Source: Blastocladiella britannica (lineage: Eukaryota > Blastocladiomycota > Blastocladiomycetes > Blastocladiales > Blastocladiaceae). From it: DNA of 14,337 nt. The first letter of the stretch is position 1. Each line of letters starts with the position of its first letter. The stretch covers positions 1 to 14,337 of the forward strand of contig MU625003.1 of the NCBI GenBank assembly GCA_025349905.2, in the 5' to 3' direction. The notes beneath the pieces are model-generated. The model was not told the origin of the DNA, did no database searches, and saw only the letters and a program-made list of their open reading frames with translations. Both the position numbers and the translations under genes were made by a program. Below are positions 1 through 10,548 of the stretch, one piece after another.

Positions 1-1476
1 TTTTTTTCACATGCTCCAGTCGATTGACCGTCGCACCGCCGATGCGCCAGCCCTCACGGACCACTCGGCAGCCATTCTGCGGACGTGGATCACGAACATC
101 GACGCGGCCTGGCCCCAGCTGTTCGCGACGACGAAGCGGCCCGCGACCGAGAAGCAGCACACCGAGCAGCTGAAGGGCGCCGTTCGCTTTGCATTCAACT
201 TGCATCGCGACATTCCCGTGCAGCTCACCCGTGACGGCGTCATAGAGTACAATCACTTGTCGCCAAGGGACCTTTACCGACTCACTGTCCACCAGTTCCT
301 GGTACTCTTGCGCGATCTGGGACAGCCGTGGCTTTTCCGGTACATGTGGGCCAACTGGCTTGAACCGGAGAAGTACACGATGTGGGCGTTCAACCGCGCG
401 GCGTTTCGGGACGACCAGGCCGACCAGCACCAACTTCTGCCTCTGTACCGGACCAACAACTTTGCCGAGGCGCACTTCAGCATACTCAAGCGCGACGTAA
501 ACCCGTCCAAGAGCTTGTCGATGCACGCGTTGGTGAGCGACCTCGGCGTGTTTCTGACCAAGTTCCGCCTGAAGTGGTACCAGACGTTGCTTGGGATCCA
601 ACAGGTGCAGTGGATCGCCAAGTTCCGTCGCGCTTGGGCCGCTTGTTCTCGTCGGTGGCGGGAGGCGACGTCTGGGCGCGTTGGTGAGGGTGACGACGAC
701 CCCGAGCACGACCAAGAAGCGGATCTGTCGGATGGGTATGTGGTTTTATTTTATTCCAACCGGTACTGACTCTGGGACTCACTATTTGTTTCCTTGGCGT
801 TATTTCAGCGAGGACCGGCGCCGGCAGCCAACCGCGGTTTGTACAAGACGTCGGTCGAGTTCTGGACCTGTGGTTGCCCCCGGTACCTGCATTCCGCACA
901 CCTCCTGTGCAAGCATCTCGTGTGCCTTGTGTACAAGCTCTTCGGCGTCACCTCGCTCGGTGGGAGGGGTTCCGCTTGCAATCCGTCCGCCCGTACCTGC
1001 TGATCGAAGGCGTTCACCCCGGCTGGTACGAGGAGCCGATCGACCCGGCGCCCTTTGGCTCACCGTTCGAGACTGCTGCCAACGACGGTGTCGTTGGCGG
1101 CGACATGGACGACATGGACAGCGACGACGCACCCACTGGCGGGGGTCTTTCGTCCGACCTGCCCGAATTCGAGTCGACGAGCGCGAACGATGCGCTGCTC
1201 CAGAAGACGGGCGATTTCGTCAAGCAGATGCGCGCATACGCTGCACACATCGAGCAACTGGCCGCCGACATGGAAGCCAACCCTGGCAGGCGCAGCGAGG
1301 CCGAGATGGACGCGCTGGCGGCGCACTATCGCTATCCTGCGGCCGACCAGGCGCTGGCAATCCGACGGCGCCAAAATCGGACTGGCCGAGCTCTGGCGAC
1401 ACTTTCGCACTCCTCGCCATTGGTCCGTTTCAACCATGTACGCATCCGTCGCGATATTCGCCGCTTTTTCTTTTAG
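1..1476 (+). mobile_element. Mutator-like (MULE) DNA transposon remnant, left end outside window
   Basis: This stretch carries the C-terminal half of a MULE-type transposase: the region around the last catalytic acidic residue, then a SWIM zinc finger, then a charged tail. The element starts before base 1, because the N-terminal half of the transposase, with the first two catalytic aspartates, is missing. I could not find a convincing terminal inverted repeat or target-site duplication near the right end, so the right boundary is simply the last stop codon of the tail frame. The true edge could lie anywhere up to about 1730. The reading-frame breaks suggest a dead copy. Confidence 0.6.
11..1476 (+). 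pseudogene. MULE transposase with SWIM zinc finger, 5' truncated and frame-broken
   Basis: The first open stretch (11-739) reads as the transposase region before and around the third catalytic residue. It has a Trp-rich helix region (FRYMWANWLEP) and then TNNFAEAHFSILKRD, where the Glu at 467-469 fits the last acidic residue of the MULE DDE triad. A CAG at 17-19 may be a splice acceptor from an upstream exon. A spliceosomal intron follows, ending TTTCAG at 808 with a CTGAC branch-like site near 765. The next stretch, from 809, holds a SWIM finger with C-G-C at 869-877 and C-K-H at 908-916. The consensus donor GTATGT at 736 would put this finger out of frame, whereas a weak GTGGTT donor at 740 keeps it in frame. 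A second break near 920-970 is needed to reach the tail frame, which continues with an Asp-rich patch and a helical segment to the stop at 1474-1476. I read it as inactive. A sequencing error or a missed small intron is the alternative. Confidence 0.6.
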
Positions 1477-1768
1477 CAATACTGATAATATTTTGTATAT
1501 TTGTAGTCGACCCAACTTTAATTCAACTTCCCGTCTGCCCCGTCGGCCATCATTTGCTGCATTCAACCGGTCTTGCCAGCATATGGTATAGTTTTTATTG
1601 TTTTATTCCCTGTATTTTCGCAATGTATTTTCCGGACTTGGCCGTTTTTTTTTCGGTCTCCACACCCGCGATTCTGATGGACAAGAGTGACGCGTAGAAA
1701 GGACACGTAAATTTTTTTTTTTTTTTTTTGATCATTTAAAAAGTGTACAACGGGGAAATTACGAGGGA
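1477..1768. other. AT-richer spacer between transposon remnant and GH16 gene
   Basis: I see no gene here. Base composition drops sharply in GC compared with both flanks. It contains a possible acceptor-like string ending TTTGTAG near 1505, which may be left over from a 3' intron of the transposase, and a run of 18 T at 1712-1729. The minus-strand part next to 1769 must hold the 3' UTR of the GH16 gene. Confidence 0.5.
1712..1729. repeat. T18 homopolymer (A18 on the minus strand)
   Basis: Eighteen consecutive T occupy these bases. Read on the minus strand it is an A18 tract that begins 39 nt past the stop codon of the GH16 gene. It may be simple replication slippage, or the scar of an inserted polyadenylated sequence. 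The GH16 gene itself keeps its introns, so it is not a retrocopy. Confidence 0.9.
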
Positions 1769-3258
1769 TTACACGATCGCAGCGGCGGCAGTGGCGAGCA
1801 CGAGAATCGCCGCAAGCGCGCCATATAACAAGTTGGAGGTAAGGCCTCCTGCGCCGTTGTTCAGGTTGATGGCGCCCGTGCCGCCCGACGGGTTCTTTGG
1901 TGCCGTGAAGGTAGTCGTGTCCTCCGTGCCTGTTTTTTATTTACTGTCAGTGAATCATTTACGAAATTATAGAGTAATATGTACCGTTCAAGCACTGAAC
2001 GTCAATGTAGTCAATGGCCATGCGCCAGGCCAGCTTCTTGGATGCGTCGGTTGCGCCGGCGCCACACCACTCGGAGGGGCCGCCGGCCCACTCGATGGTG
2101 CCGGGCTGCTGCTGGCAAGTATCCCAGATCGATGCAAAGAGCCAGCCATTGTGGCGGGGGATCGGGTTGGTGGCATTCGGCGTTTGCGAGCGGACAACAA
2201 CGCCATCAAACGTCCATTGGACCTATTTTTTTATTTTGATTGGTCACCATTTACGCAGTAAACAAAAAGGACAAAAAAACGCACCACTTCGGGCGTGTAG
2301 TAAAAGCCGTAGGTGTGCCAGTCGGCGACAGACTTGTTGCCATTCTCGATCAGGTGGTACCGGCCATAGTGGAAGTCCTCGCGCTGTTTGCAAAGCAATC
2401 AATGGTGAGATTTCCAATTCCCTGAAAAAATGGTATATTACATACACCCATGGTAAACATGTTGGTCTGGGTCTCGTCCTTGCGGTATCCGGGCACAAAC
2501 TCCCAGTCGAGCTCGTCGCCAAAGTTGGGGTTGAACTATAACAACAATCCATCATAAGTTCTTGCTTAATGATGGAAAAAAAAATATTGTACCAAGTTCG
2601 ACTTCCAAATCCAAGTGTAGATAAAGCCCTTGCCCTCGGACGCGCGAATACGGGCAGTGTAGTTACCGTAGTAGTACTTGCGGGTCGAGACCACGCGCGA
2701 GAGAAGTCCGCGCCCGGCTTGCGCGTTGTACTGCATATTCAGGAACAGCTGGCCGTCCTGGATGTACGTGTTGCCCGTGTCATCTGGTAATTATTTAGAG
2801 TTAATAAAAGAAATCCCCGGGTTCCCTGCTGTGGCGCGTGTGCTTCGTGGTGAACAGCGACACCACCAACAATGAAAATGAAGCGCATTGCGGTTCTTCT
2901 GAAATAAATTAATAAAATGAATACCAATGAAGGGCTGCTTGTCGGGATTGCCCTGGTAGTTGTTCAGTTGCGTGACCTGGTTGGGGTCGTCAAAGTCGTA
3001 GCGGGCCGACCGGCAGGCCGAAATCTCACCGCACGAGTCGGGGGCGTACGAGGCGTTGGCGACGCACCCGTTGGACGAGTAGCCGTACCACAGACTGGAC
3101 GAACACGTCTTGAGCGCCTCGTTACAGAAGGGTGTGGTGGCGGGGCACGGGTGGCCGTAGTTGAAGCAGTTGACCTGTTCTGCGCGCGCGGGCTGCGGCG
3201 CAAGCACGGCCATGGCAGCAAGAACCGCTAAGGTGGCAAGCTGGAGGGTGGCCGTCAT
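1769..3258 (-). CDS. Secreted, GPI-anchored GH16 cell-wall glucanase/transglycosylase (Crh-like)
   Basis: Six exons on the minus strand (3258-2925, 2783-2593, 2535-2446, 2383-2285, 2222-1985, 1929-1769) join in frame to 370 residues. Residues 1-26 form a signal peptide cut after ARA. A Cys-rich segment follows (about 31-80), as in many fungal GH16 wall enzymes. The catalytic motif is DELDWEF in exon 3, giving nucleophile Glu183, helper Asp185 and acid/base Glu187. Downstream come a WTFDGVVVR strand and WAGGPSEW, typical of the GH16 jelly-roll cleft. The last 25 or so residues are hydrophobic after an NNGAGG stretch, which suggests GPI-anchor addition. Fungal relatives cleave or transfer beta-glucan and chitin in the wall; which reaction this one performs cannot be told from the sequence. 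The start has a good AAATG context. The gene diverges from the SPRY gene. Intron 1 is 141 nt and the others are 55-62 nt. Confidence 0.88.
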
Positions 3259-3705
3259 TTCTTTTCTGTTATGCGTGTATTTTGTTTATGATATTGGGTG
3301 CTGCCAAAGAGGAAATTGCCAATGCGAAATGCCGATTCGAAATGCCACTCTACTGCTTGTGGTCCCTGAAGCGGAAAAATTACAACACCAAGCCACCAGA
3401 TCACGTTATGTACACAGTACGCGACAGTTTTGTGATTGGGAAATGGCCTGTTGGACTTAACGCAACGGAATGGACAGGTGCATATCGCATCACATTATCA
3501 TGAGGACTGGTATCGCGACCTGCCGTATGCTTTGAGCGCTACAACGATTCCCTCTGATGAAAAAAAAAAACATGCAATCGCAATCAACAACTTGCTGGCA
3601 GGAGTCGACAATTTGATTCCGACATGCACACCAAGCGTCGCCGTGCCATACAAATAGGAGGAAGAGTTCCCAGCCTACTCGCACCTGGTAGCACGAACCA
3701 AGAAA
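3259..3705. promoter_or_regulatory. Divergent promoter region, GH16 gene / SPRY gene
   Basis: This 447-bp spacer lies between two divergent start codons and must hold both 5' UTRs and promoters. It is less GC-rich than the genes and contains an A10 run near 3561. CCAAT pentamers occur at 3293-3297 and 3435-3439 (minus-strand sense) and at 3319-3323 (plus sense). I see no clear TATA box and no convincing small gene; the short open frames here look random in composition. Confidence 0.5.
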
Positions 3706-4540
3706 ATGTCCATATATCCAACCTCCCCCGACGACTTTGCACTGGCTCCCGCCTCTTCCCTCATTGCCCGTGGTGTGTCTGGCCCCCTTTCAGTCAAACT
3801 CATGAGCGAGCGCCTGTTGCGCTTTGAGGGCCAGCGAGTGCGCAACATCCAGGCCAACTTTTCCCTCCCTGCTGTTCCTGCTGTTCCCGCTGAACATACA
3901 CCATCCCCAGCACAACGTCTCTGGGCCGAGTGCGATGATGACACATCTTCATCGACATCCGGATCCGAGATGGTGCCCGATCACATTAGCTATTTCGAAT
4001 GCACGGTCCGCGGCCAATTGCGAGGCCCAGCAAGTCTCGTATGCGTCGGAGTCGCCGGGTCCGATCTGCCCGGATTCGTGCTGGGTCCCGGGATGCATGG
4101 ATCAGGCGTCGGGTACGAGAGCACTGGGATCAAGTGGGTCAATGGTCATAATGTGACATCGTACGGCACGCACTATGGGGTCGGGGATACGGTTGGGATC
4201 GGGTGTGACCATGTCCGAAGTATCGTCTTTTTCACCCTCAATGGCGTCTTTCAAGGAACTGCCGCTGCAGGTTCGCTACTTTTTTTTTGTGGAGTGGATC
4301 CTGCTTCTTAACAAGTTAAGACTCCAACTAGAATGCGTCCCACTCAATTCCGGAGAGCTCTATCCGACGATTGGGGGTACGCGTGGAGCGGCAGTGTCCA
4401 TCAACTTTGGATCCGATGCGTTCATGTGGGACGAGGCCAATGATCTGGGCTACGGATTCTGCTGTGAAGCGCTCCCGTCCTACATTTCCGACAACAACCG
4501 GCCATCAAGCTGGCTCTTGCCGAGCTATGCAAGTGAATGA
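3706..4540 (+). CDS. SPRY/B30.2-domain protein (RanBPM/Ssh4-like SPRY)
   Basis: Two exons (3706-4270 and 4332-4540) give 257 residues. The N-terminal part has the strand pattern that precedes SPRY in RanBPM and Ssh4/Ear1 proteins, with RNIQANFSLP near 46-55. SPRY follows at about 94-235: ISYFECTV opens it, then a LPGFVLGPGMHGSGVGY segment, a GVGDTVGIGCD turn at about 158-168 and VFFTLNGVFQGT at 174-185. After the intron come LYPTIGG and VSINFG, which close the fold. SPRY domains bind partner proteins; in Ssh4/Ear1 they sit beside a transmembrane anchor and recruit Rsp5, but no membrane segment, PPxY motif, LisH or CTLH is visible here. The partner is therefore unknown. The 61-nt intron uses a GTTCGC donor and a CTAG acceptor, the only pair near that restores SPRY in frame. 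The stop lies 74 bp from the convergent ArfGAP stop. Confidence 0.8.
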
Positions 4541-4614
4541 ATTTTTTATGTTATTGTATTGTATTGTGCTATTCGCGGTACATCCCCAGCCCGATCCAAC
4601 CCTGCCAGTGAATA

Positions 4615-6235
4615 TTACCACTCCTCCCACTCATCGTCCTTCTTGGTCTTGCGTTGCGTGGCACTGGTACCAGCACCCACCGCTGCTGAAGGCGCACCCG
4701 CGGACGAGGACATCATGACGCCGTCCGATCCGTTATTAACGGGTGCCGGTTCGCCAAATGCGGGCGGGGGTGTCGCGGCAGTAACGGGTGAAGCAGCCGC
4801 CATGGTGGCCGGAGCGCCGTAGGAACTCGATCCAAATCCAGTTTGAGAACTGGTGGACCCCATCCCGCCAAACGGGCCGGCAGCAGCGCCAAACGGCGCA
4901 GCGGGGGCACCAAATGGGACAGCGGACCCAAACGGAGCCGGGACAGCCGCCGCTGAGGTTGGGGCGGTCATGGACGCGAAAAACGCATCGCCCGTGGTGG
5001 CCGCCGACGAAATAGCGCCACCAGCGCCACCCTTGGCGCCCGGGACCGGCCCAAACACGCCGGCGGCGGCGCCGGTGAGTTGCTGTTGGCGCTGTGCGTC
5101 CAGCATGCCGTACGCGCGAGTGCCTGTTTCCATGGCTTTTTCGCCCACGCGCGTCAGCAGTCCACCGGCGACTGCGGCAGTGCGGGCCACCGTTTCCGAC
5201 AAGTTGGCGCTGAGGGCGGGATCGCCCACGATCGTGGACGTGGTGCGCACGGCAGCAGTCGCAGCCGACGCTGCCGCCGACGCCGCGACACTGGCCACGG
5301 TGCCCAGGAGCGACCAGCCCTTGGACAGAGCCGCCGACGGGTCGTTGAGTATCGCCGCCGGGTCGATCGGGAAGGACGAAGCGGGCGAGGCGCTGGACAT
5401 GGGCATGGGCGATGACCCAAAGCCCTGGTAGCGGCCACCTTGCGATGGCGGCAGGTGTCTAATCATACAATGCAGTACGTCAGTAAGAAAGTGCCACCAC
5501 GTCACGAAGATAAAAAGAGAATAGGGTACTCTGAGCGGCCGGCATTTGCATTGCCCATGCGGTTAAAGTAGTCCTCGTTCTGCTCGCGTGTCGGTGCACC
5601 TCCCATGCTGCCCGTACTCCCAAATCCAGACCCCGGCGCGGCCATCGGAGCGCCAGCACCAAACGACGCGCTTCCAAACCCACTGCCTCCCCCCAAACCG
5701 AGCGCGGGACTGGCGCCCATGGCGGGAGTAGCGGCTGCCGATGGCGGGGCCGAGGGCGGAGACCATTGCACGGTAGCAGGGTCGAACGGGCGGCCTTCGC
5801 AGGCGGCAGTCAGTTGCGCGCGGTAGATCGCGGCGGCGCGCGATGCGTACTTGGCCGGAAGGGACTTGGTACCGAGCTCGTCCGCGTGGGCGGCAGCGTA
5901 GGCGGCGAACTGGGCGTTGCCACCCATCTGCATCTTCCGGAACTGGTCCTGCGACCACCGATCCATGGTAATGGACCGCACAAACGACAGGTGCACGCCG
6001 AGCGAGCGGTGGGTGCCTACCGTGGGTCGGTTATCGTGAGTGAGTGGCCCCTTACACGAGCATTTACAGAATATACAATGAAAGCAGTACCAGAGCAGTC
6101 GAGGCAAAAGAAGGTGCCGTACGACACGGACGCCCACTGCGGGTTGGGCGACTGGCACTCGATGCACACCTGGTTGGCGGCGTCGGTGCGCTGTAGTTCC
6201 TGCACGTTGGTGCGGAAATCGTCGGGCTGTGCCAT
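4615..6235 (-). CDS. GCS1: Arf GTPase-activating protein, Gcs1/ArfGAP1 type
   Basis: Three exons (6235-6091, 6016-5530, 5458-4615) join in frame to 491 residues. The ArfGAP zinc finger is C24-x2-C27-x16-C44-x2-C47, followed by the catalytic arginine Arg52 in GTHRSLGVHLSFVRS. Intron 1 (74 nt) falls just before that arginine. YFNRMG and LPPSQGGRYQGFGSSP (about 200-228) are hallmarks of fungal Gcs1. A Ser/Ala-rich amphipathic stretch with SKGWSLLG at about 250-280 resembles the ALPS curvature sensor of ArfGAP1. The tail is rich in Phe-Gly and Ala and ends EWEEW, a likely coat-binding tryptophan motif. By family, the protein stimulates GTP hydrolysis on Arf1 at Golgi membranes and takes part in COPI traffic. 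The ATG is preceded by GAAAT. The Fmp25-like gene lies 176 bp upstream on the same strand. Confidence 0.92.
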
Positions 6236-6411
6236 ATTTCTTCTGCGTTATTTACGTGAAGGAAGGACGCGTCGTCTTGTATTCTCCGGTCCAATATAAT
6301 AATGATCCAAGGTCGATCGTGGTTCTGTTGTTGCAAAAGAGGTCTTGTTGTCGCGTTGGTCGTCGCCAGAGTCGACGGACGAGTGGCGTAAAAAAAAATT
6401 CAACGATCAAA

Positions 6412-8297
6412 TCAGTTAGCGCGCCAGTACAGGCCCGACACGCCCGGACCCACAACCAGCTGCACGTCCCCATCCACGACCATCTGCGCGACGCCGTCGC
6501 CGTTCTCGGGCCCAGCCACCCCCTTGCTAGCCGCGCGGAACCCGAACCGCCACGGCAGCGGCGTCGCTGGCGTCGGCACTGCCACGTACCCGCGACGGCC
6601 GTTACCCGTCGCGTACTCGGCCCCTGATCCCCACGTGTACACGGTGGCGGGCGCCATCCCAAGAATGCACGCAGCGTGCGTCGGCGCCAGCACCATCGAC
6701 CGCGGGGCCCCTCCCACCACCGCGCGTGCCGCTTCCGAGTACTCGACCATCCCCGACACGTTGCGCACGCGCACGGGCGACGGCTGCACGTGCGTGAACA
6801 GCCCGTTGCCCAGCGTCCCCGGCAGCCCATTGCCCATGGCCCACACCTCGTGCGTCGTGACAGTGCTGTTGGTGTTTGCTGCAGCTGCGGCGGTGGTCGT
6901 TGCCGTGTTGGTCGTTGTCGTGGTCGCCAACAGCGTCGCGTCACCGCACGCGGCAATCTGCGTCACCGGTCCGCGACGGTTCGGGAGCCGGATCTCGGTG
7001 GGCGTCGACACTACCTGGTTGGACCGCGACCAGTCGCCCAGACCCAGTTGCTGCACAGTGCATTAAAGCGTGGTTCACGTCGAAGTGAAAAAAAAAACGA
7101 GAAAAAAGATTAAATAACGCACCCCATGCGAGTTGCTGCCCCAAGAAAAGGCCCGGCCATCGGTGAGAAGCGCCAACGAGTGCCCGCGCCCGGCCGCAAC
7201 GCGCGCTACCGGTGCCGCCAGGCCCTGCACCTGGCGAAGCTCGATAGTGGCAACCGGCATATTCTTGATGGGGATCGGGGTGACCGGCTGCGCCCACGCA
7301 GGAAGACTGGCCGCGCGCTCGTCCACGGGAGGAGACCCAGCCGAGACCGCCTGAGATTCTGCGTCAGACAATCCGCGCCCGAGCGCGCCCGAAGCGGCTC
7401 CCTGGGCAGAAAACGCGGCCGAGTACACTTGTCCCGTCCGGCTGCCAATGGCTACAACATGGTCGGGCGCCACTGCCATATCCGCAATCGATTCGCCCGG
7501 GATCGCGAGGGCCGGGAATGCTGCGATTCCGGCTCCTGTCGTGCCAAACGGCCAGTACCACCGGCGGCCACCCGTCGGTGCAGCGGCAATGTGCGCCGCC
7601 TGATCGCGCGCAGAGAGCGGGAGGACGTGCAGTGCACCTGAGCGCGTCAGCACCAGCAGCTTGTCATTGGCCAGACCGACTTTGACGGCATCGGCATCAA
7701 CGATCGACTTTTTCGGCGCATCTCCCTTGCTGTCGGAGTGGCCAATGCCCCACTGCAGGACATTGCCATCGGCGTCGATTGCAGCTGTTATATCGTGTCT
7801 CGTCAGCTCAAGTCCAGTCAATATAAGAAGAATTTTGCCAAACCAATCGAATTGGCGCCAATGACCACGTCGCGAAACTTGACGTCATCCAGCACACGCA
7901 GACGCCGCGGGTACTTGACGAGCGGTGTCGGAGCAGTCGCGCCATTGGCATTACCAGTGACCAAGGCCACAGCCGGGTCCGAGTCGGCCAGCGATGGATC
8001 AACCACGTCGTGCGTGTTGGTGCCCCACAGGTACAGTCCCGGTCGGCCCTTGGTATCCACGTGCAGGCCAGTTGTGTCGTACGATTTGGGCAGCTCTGAA
8101 TCGGGCGATGCCTCTGGAACTGCATCTGGTGCCGCGTCCATGGAAGCGGCGGGTGCCAGGTACGCCGCACACGCGGCCGCGGTGATAGCGGCGCCCACGA
8201 CAGTCGCTGCCTTGTAGGAGTGGCCAGTCGTCGAGGTGGCCATTCCTCTTACAGAAGTGGTCCCGGAACGGACCAAGTGAATGTGTCGCGTAAACAT
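6412..8297 (-). CDS. FMP25: Mitochondrial RCC1-repeat protein, Fmp25-like
   Basis: Three exons (8297-7844, 7784-7123, 7050-6412) give 584 residues. The first 29 residues carry Arg4, Arg10 and Arg17 and no acid, as in a mitochondrial presequence, and a membrane segment follows at about 30-47. The rest is divergent RCC1 repeats: RPGLYLWGTN with VVDPS, then NVLQWGIGHS, VARVAAGRGHSLALL with FSWGSNSHGQLGLGD, VWAMGNGLPG and YTWGSG. The RPGLYLWGTN...VVDP opening, the PRRL segment and a WYWPFG stretch match my recall of the Fmp25 layout rather than nuclear RCC1. Yeast Fmp25 is an inner-membrane protein needed early in assembly of the bc1 complex; the role here is by homology. A Thr/Ala-rich insertion at about 415-438 looks like a disordered loop. 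Intron 1 (59 nt) has a GTTTGG donor and intron 2 (72 nt) a GTGCGT donor. The frame is open upstream to 8429, inside the neighbouring PGI1, but the ATG at 8297 best fits the presequence. Confidence 0.85.
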
Positions 8298-8376
8298 GAT
8301 TAACAAATGGAATTGAAACACAAAACCAAGAACACTTGCGGCCGATCTGCCCGCCCTCTGGGAGAGAAAAAGGAGA

Positions 8377-10230
<1,854 letters not shown>

Positions 10231-10548
10231 TTCTTCTTAGTTTTTTTCTTGGATTCGATCGTGTTTTGGAGGCGGTGCAAAGAGAGTTTATGTTGGATTT
10301 GCGCTCGGTACTTGATCGCGCGTTTGTCCAGGGTGAGGTGCAAAAGGAGGCGTGGGGACATGATGGTATGTTGGGGAGGGCACGATCCCTCCTCGCTCGT
10401 CATGATATGAGTGCCCGCCTCTGACTGCTCCCGTTTTCATTGGTCAGCGGCAGGCCGACGTCATCACATCAACTTCACGTTTTTTCTGCTCTTTTCACAT
10501 CAGATCCATAACAAAATACGATCAATTTCATTCACAAAAAAATAGTAC
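10231..10548. promoter_or_regulatory. Divergent promoter region, PGI1 / GT-EEP fusion gene
   Basis: This 318-bp spacer separates two divergent start codons and should hold both promoters and 5' UTRs. A CCAAT pentamer sits at 10439-10443 in minus-strand sense, 209 bp before the PGI1 start, a place where fungal HAP-complex sites are common. The part next to 10548 is AT-rich, with an A7 run just before the ATG. No TATA box or other motif is convincing. Confidence 0.5.

Noticed and set aside
736..808. Textbook intron GTATGT...TTTCAG in the transposase
   Set aside because: Its removal shifts the frame away from the SWIM finger. It is kept only as a frame-conflict note.
591..1697. 368-codon plus-strand frame through the transposase region
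   Set aside because: Its translation is Arg/Ser-rich and shares nothing with the SWIM finger, which is in another frame over the same bases.
3282..3503. 73-codon open frame in the spacer between GH16 and SPRY genes
   Set aside because: Base composition is that of a spacer, it has no recognisable motif, and it overlaps the region that must contain two promoters.
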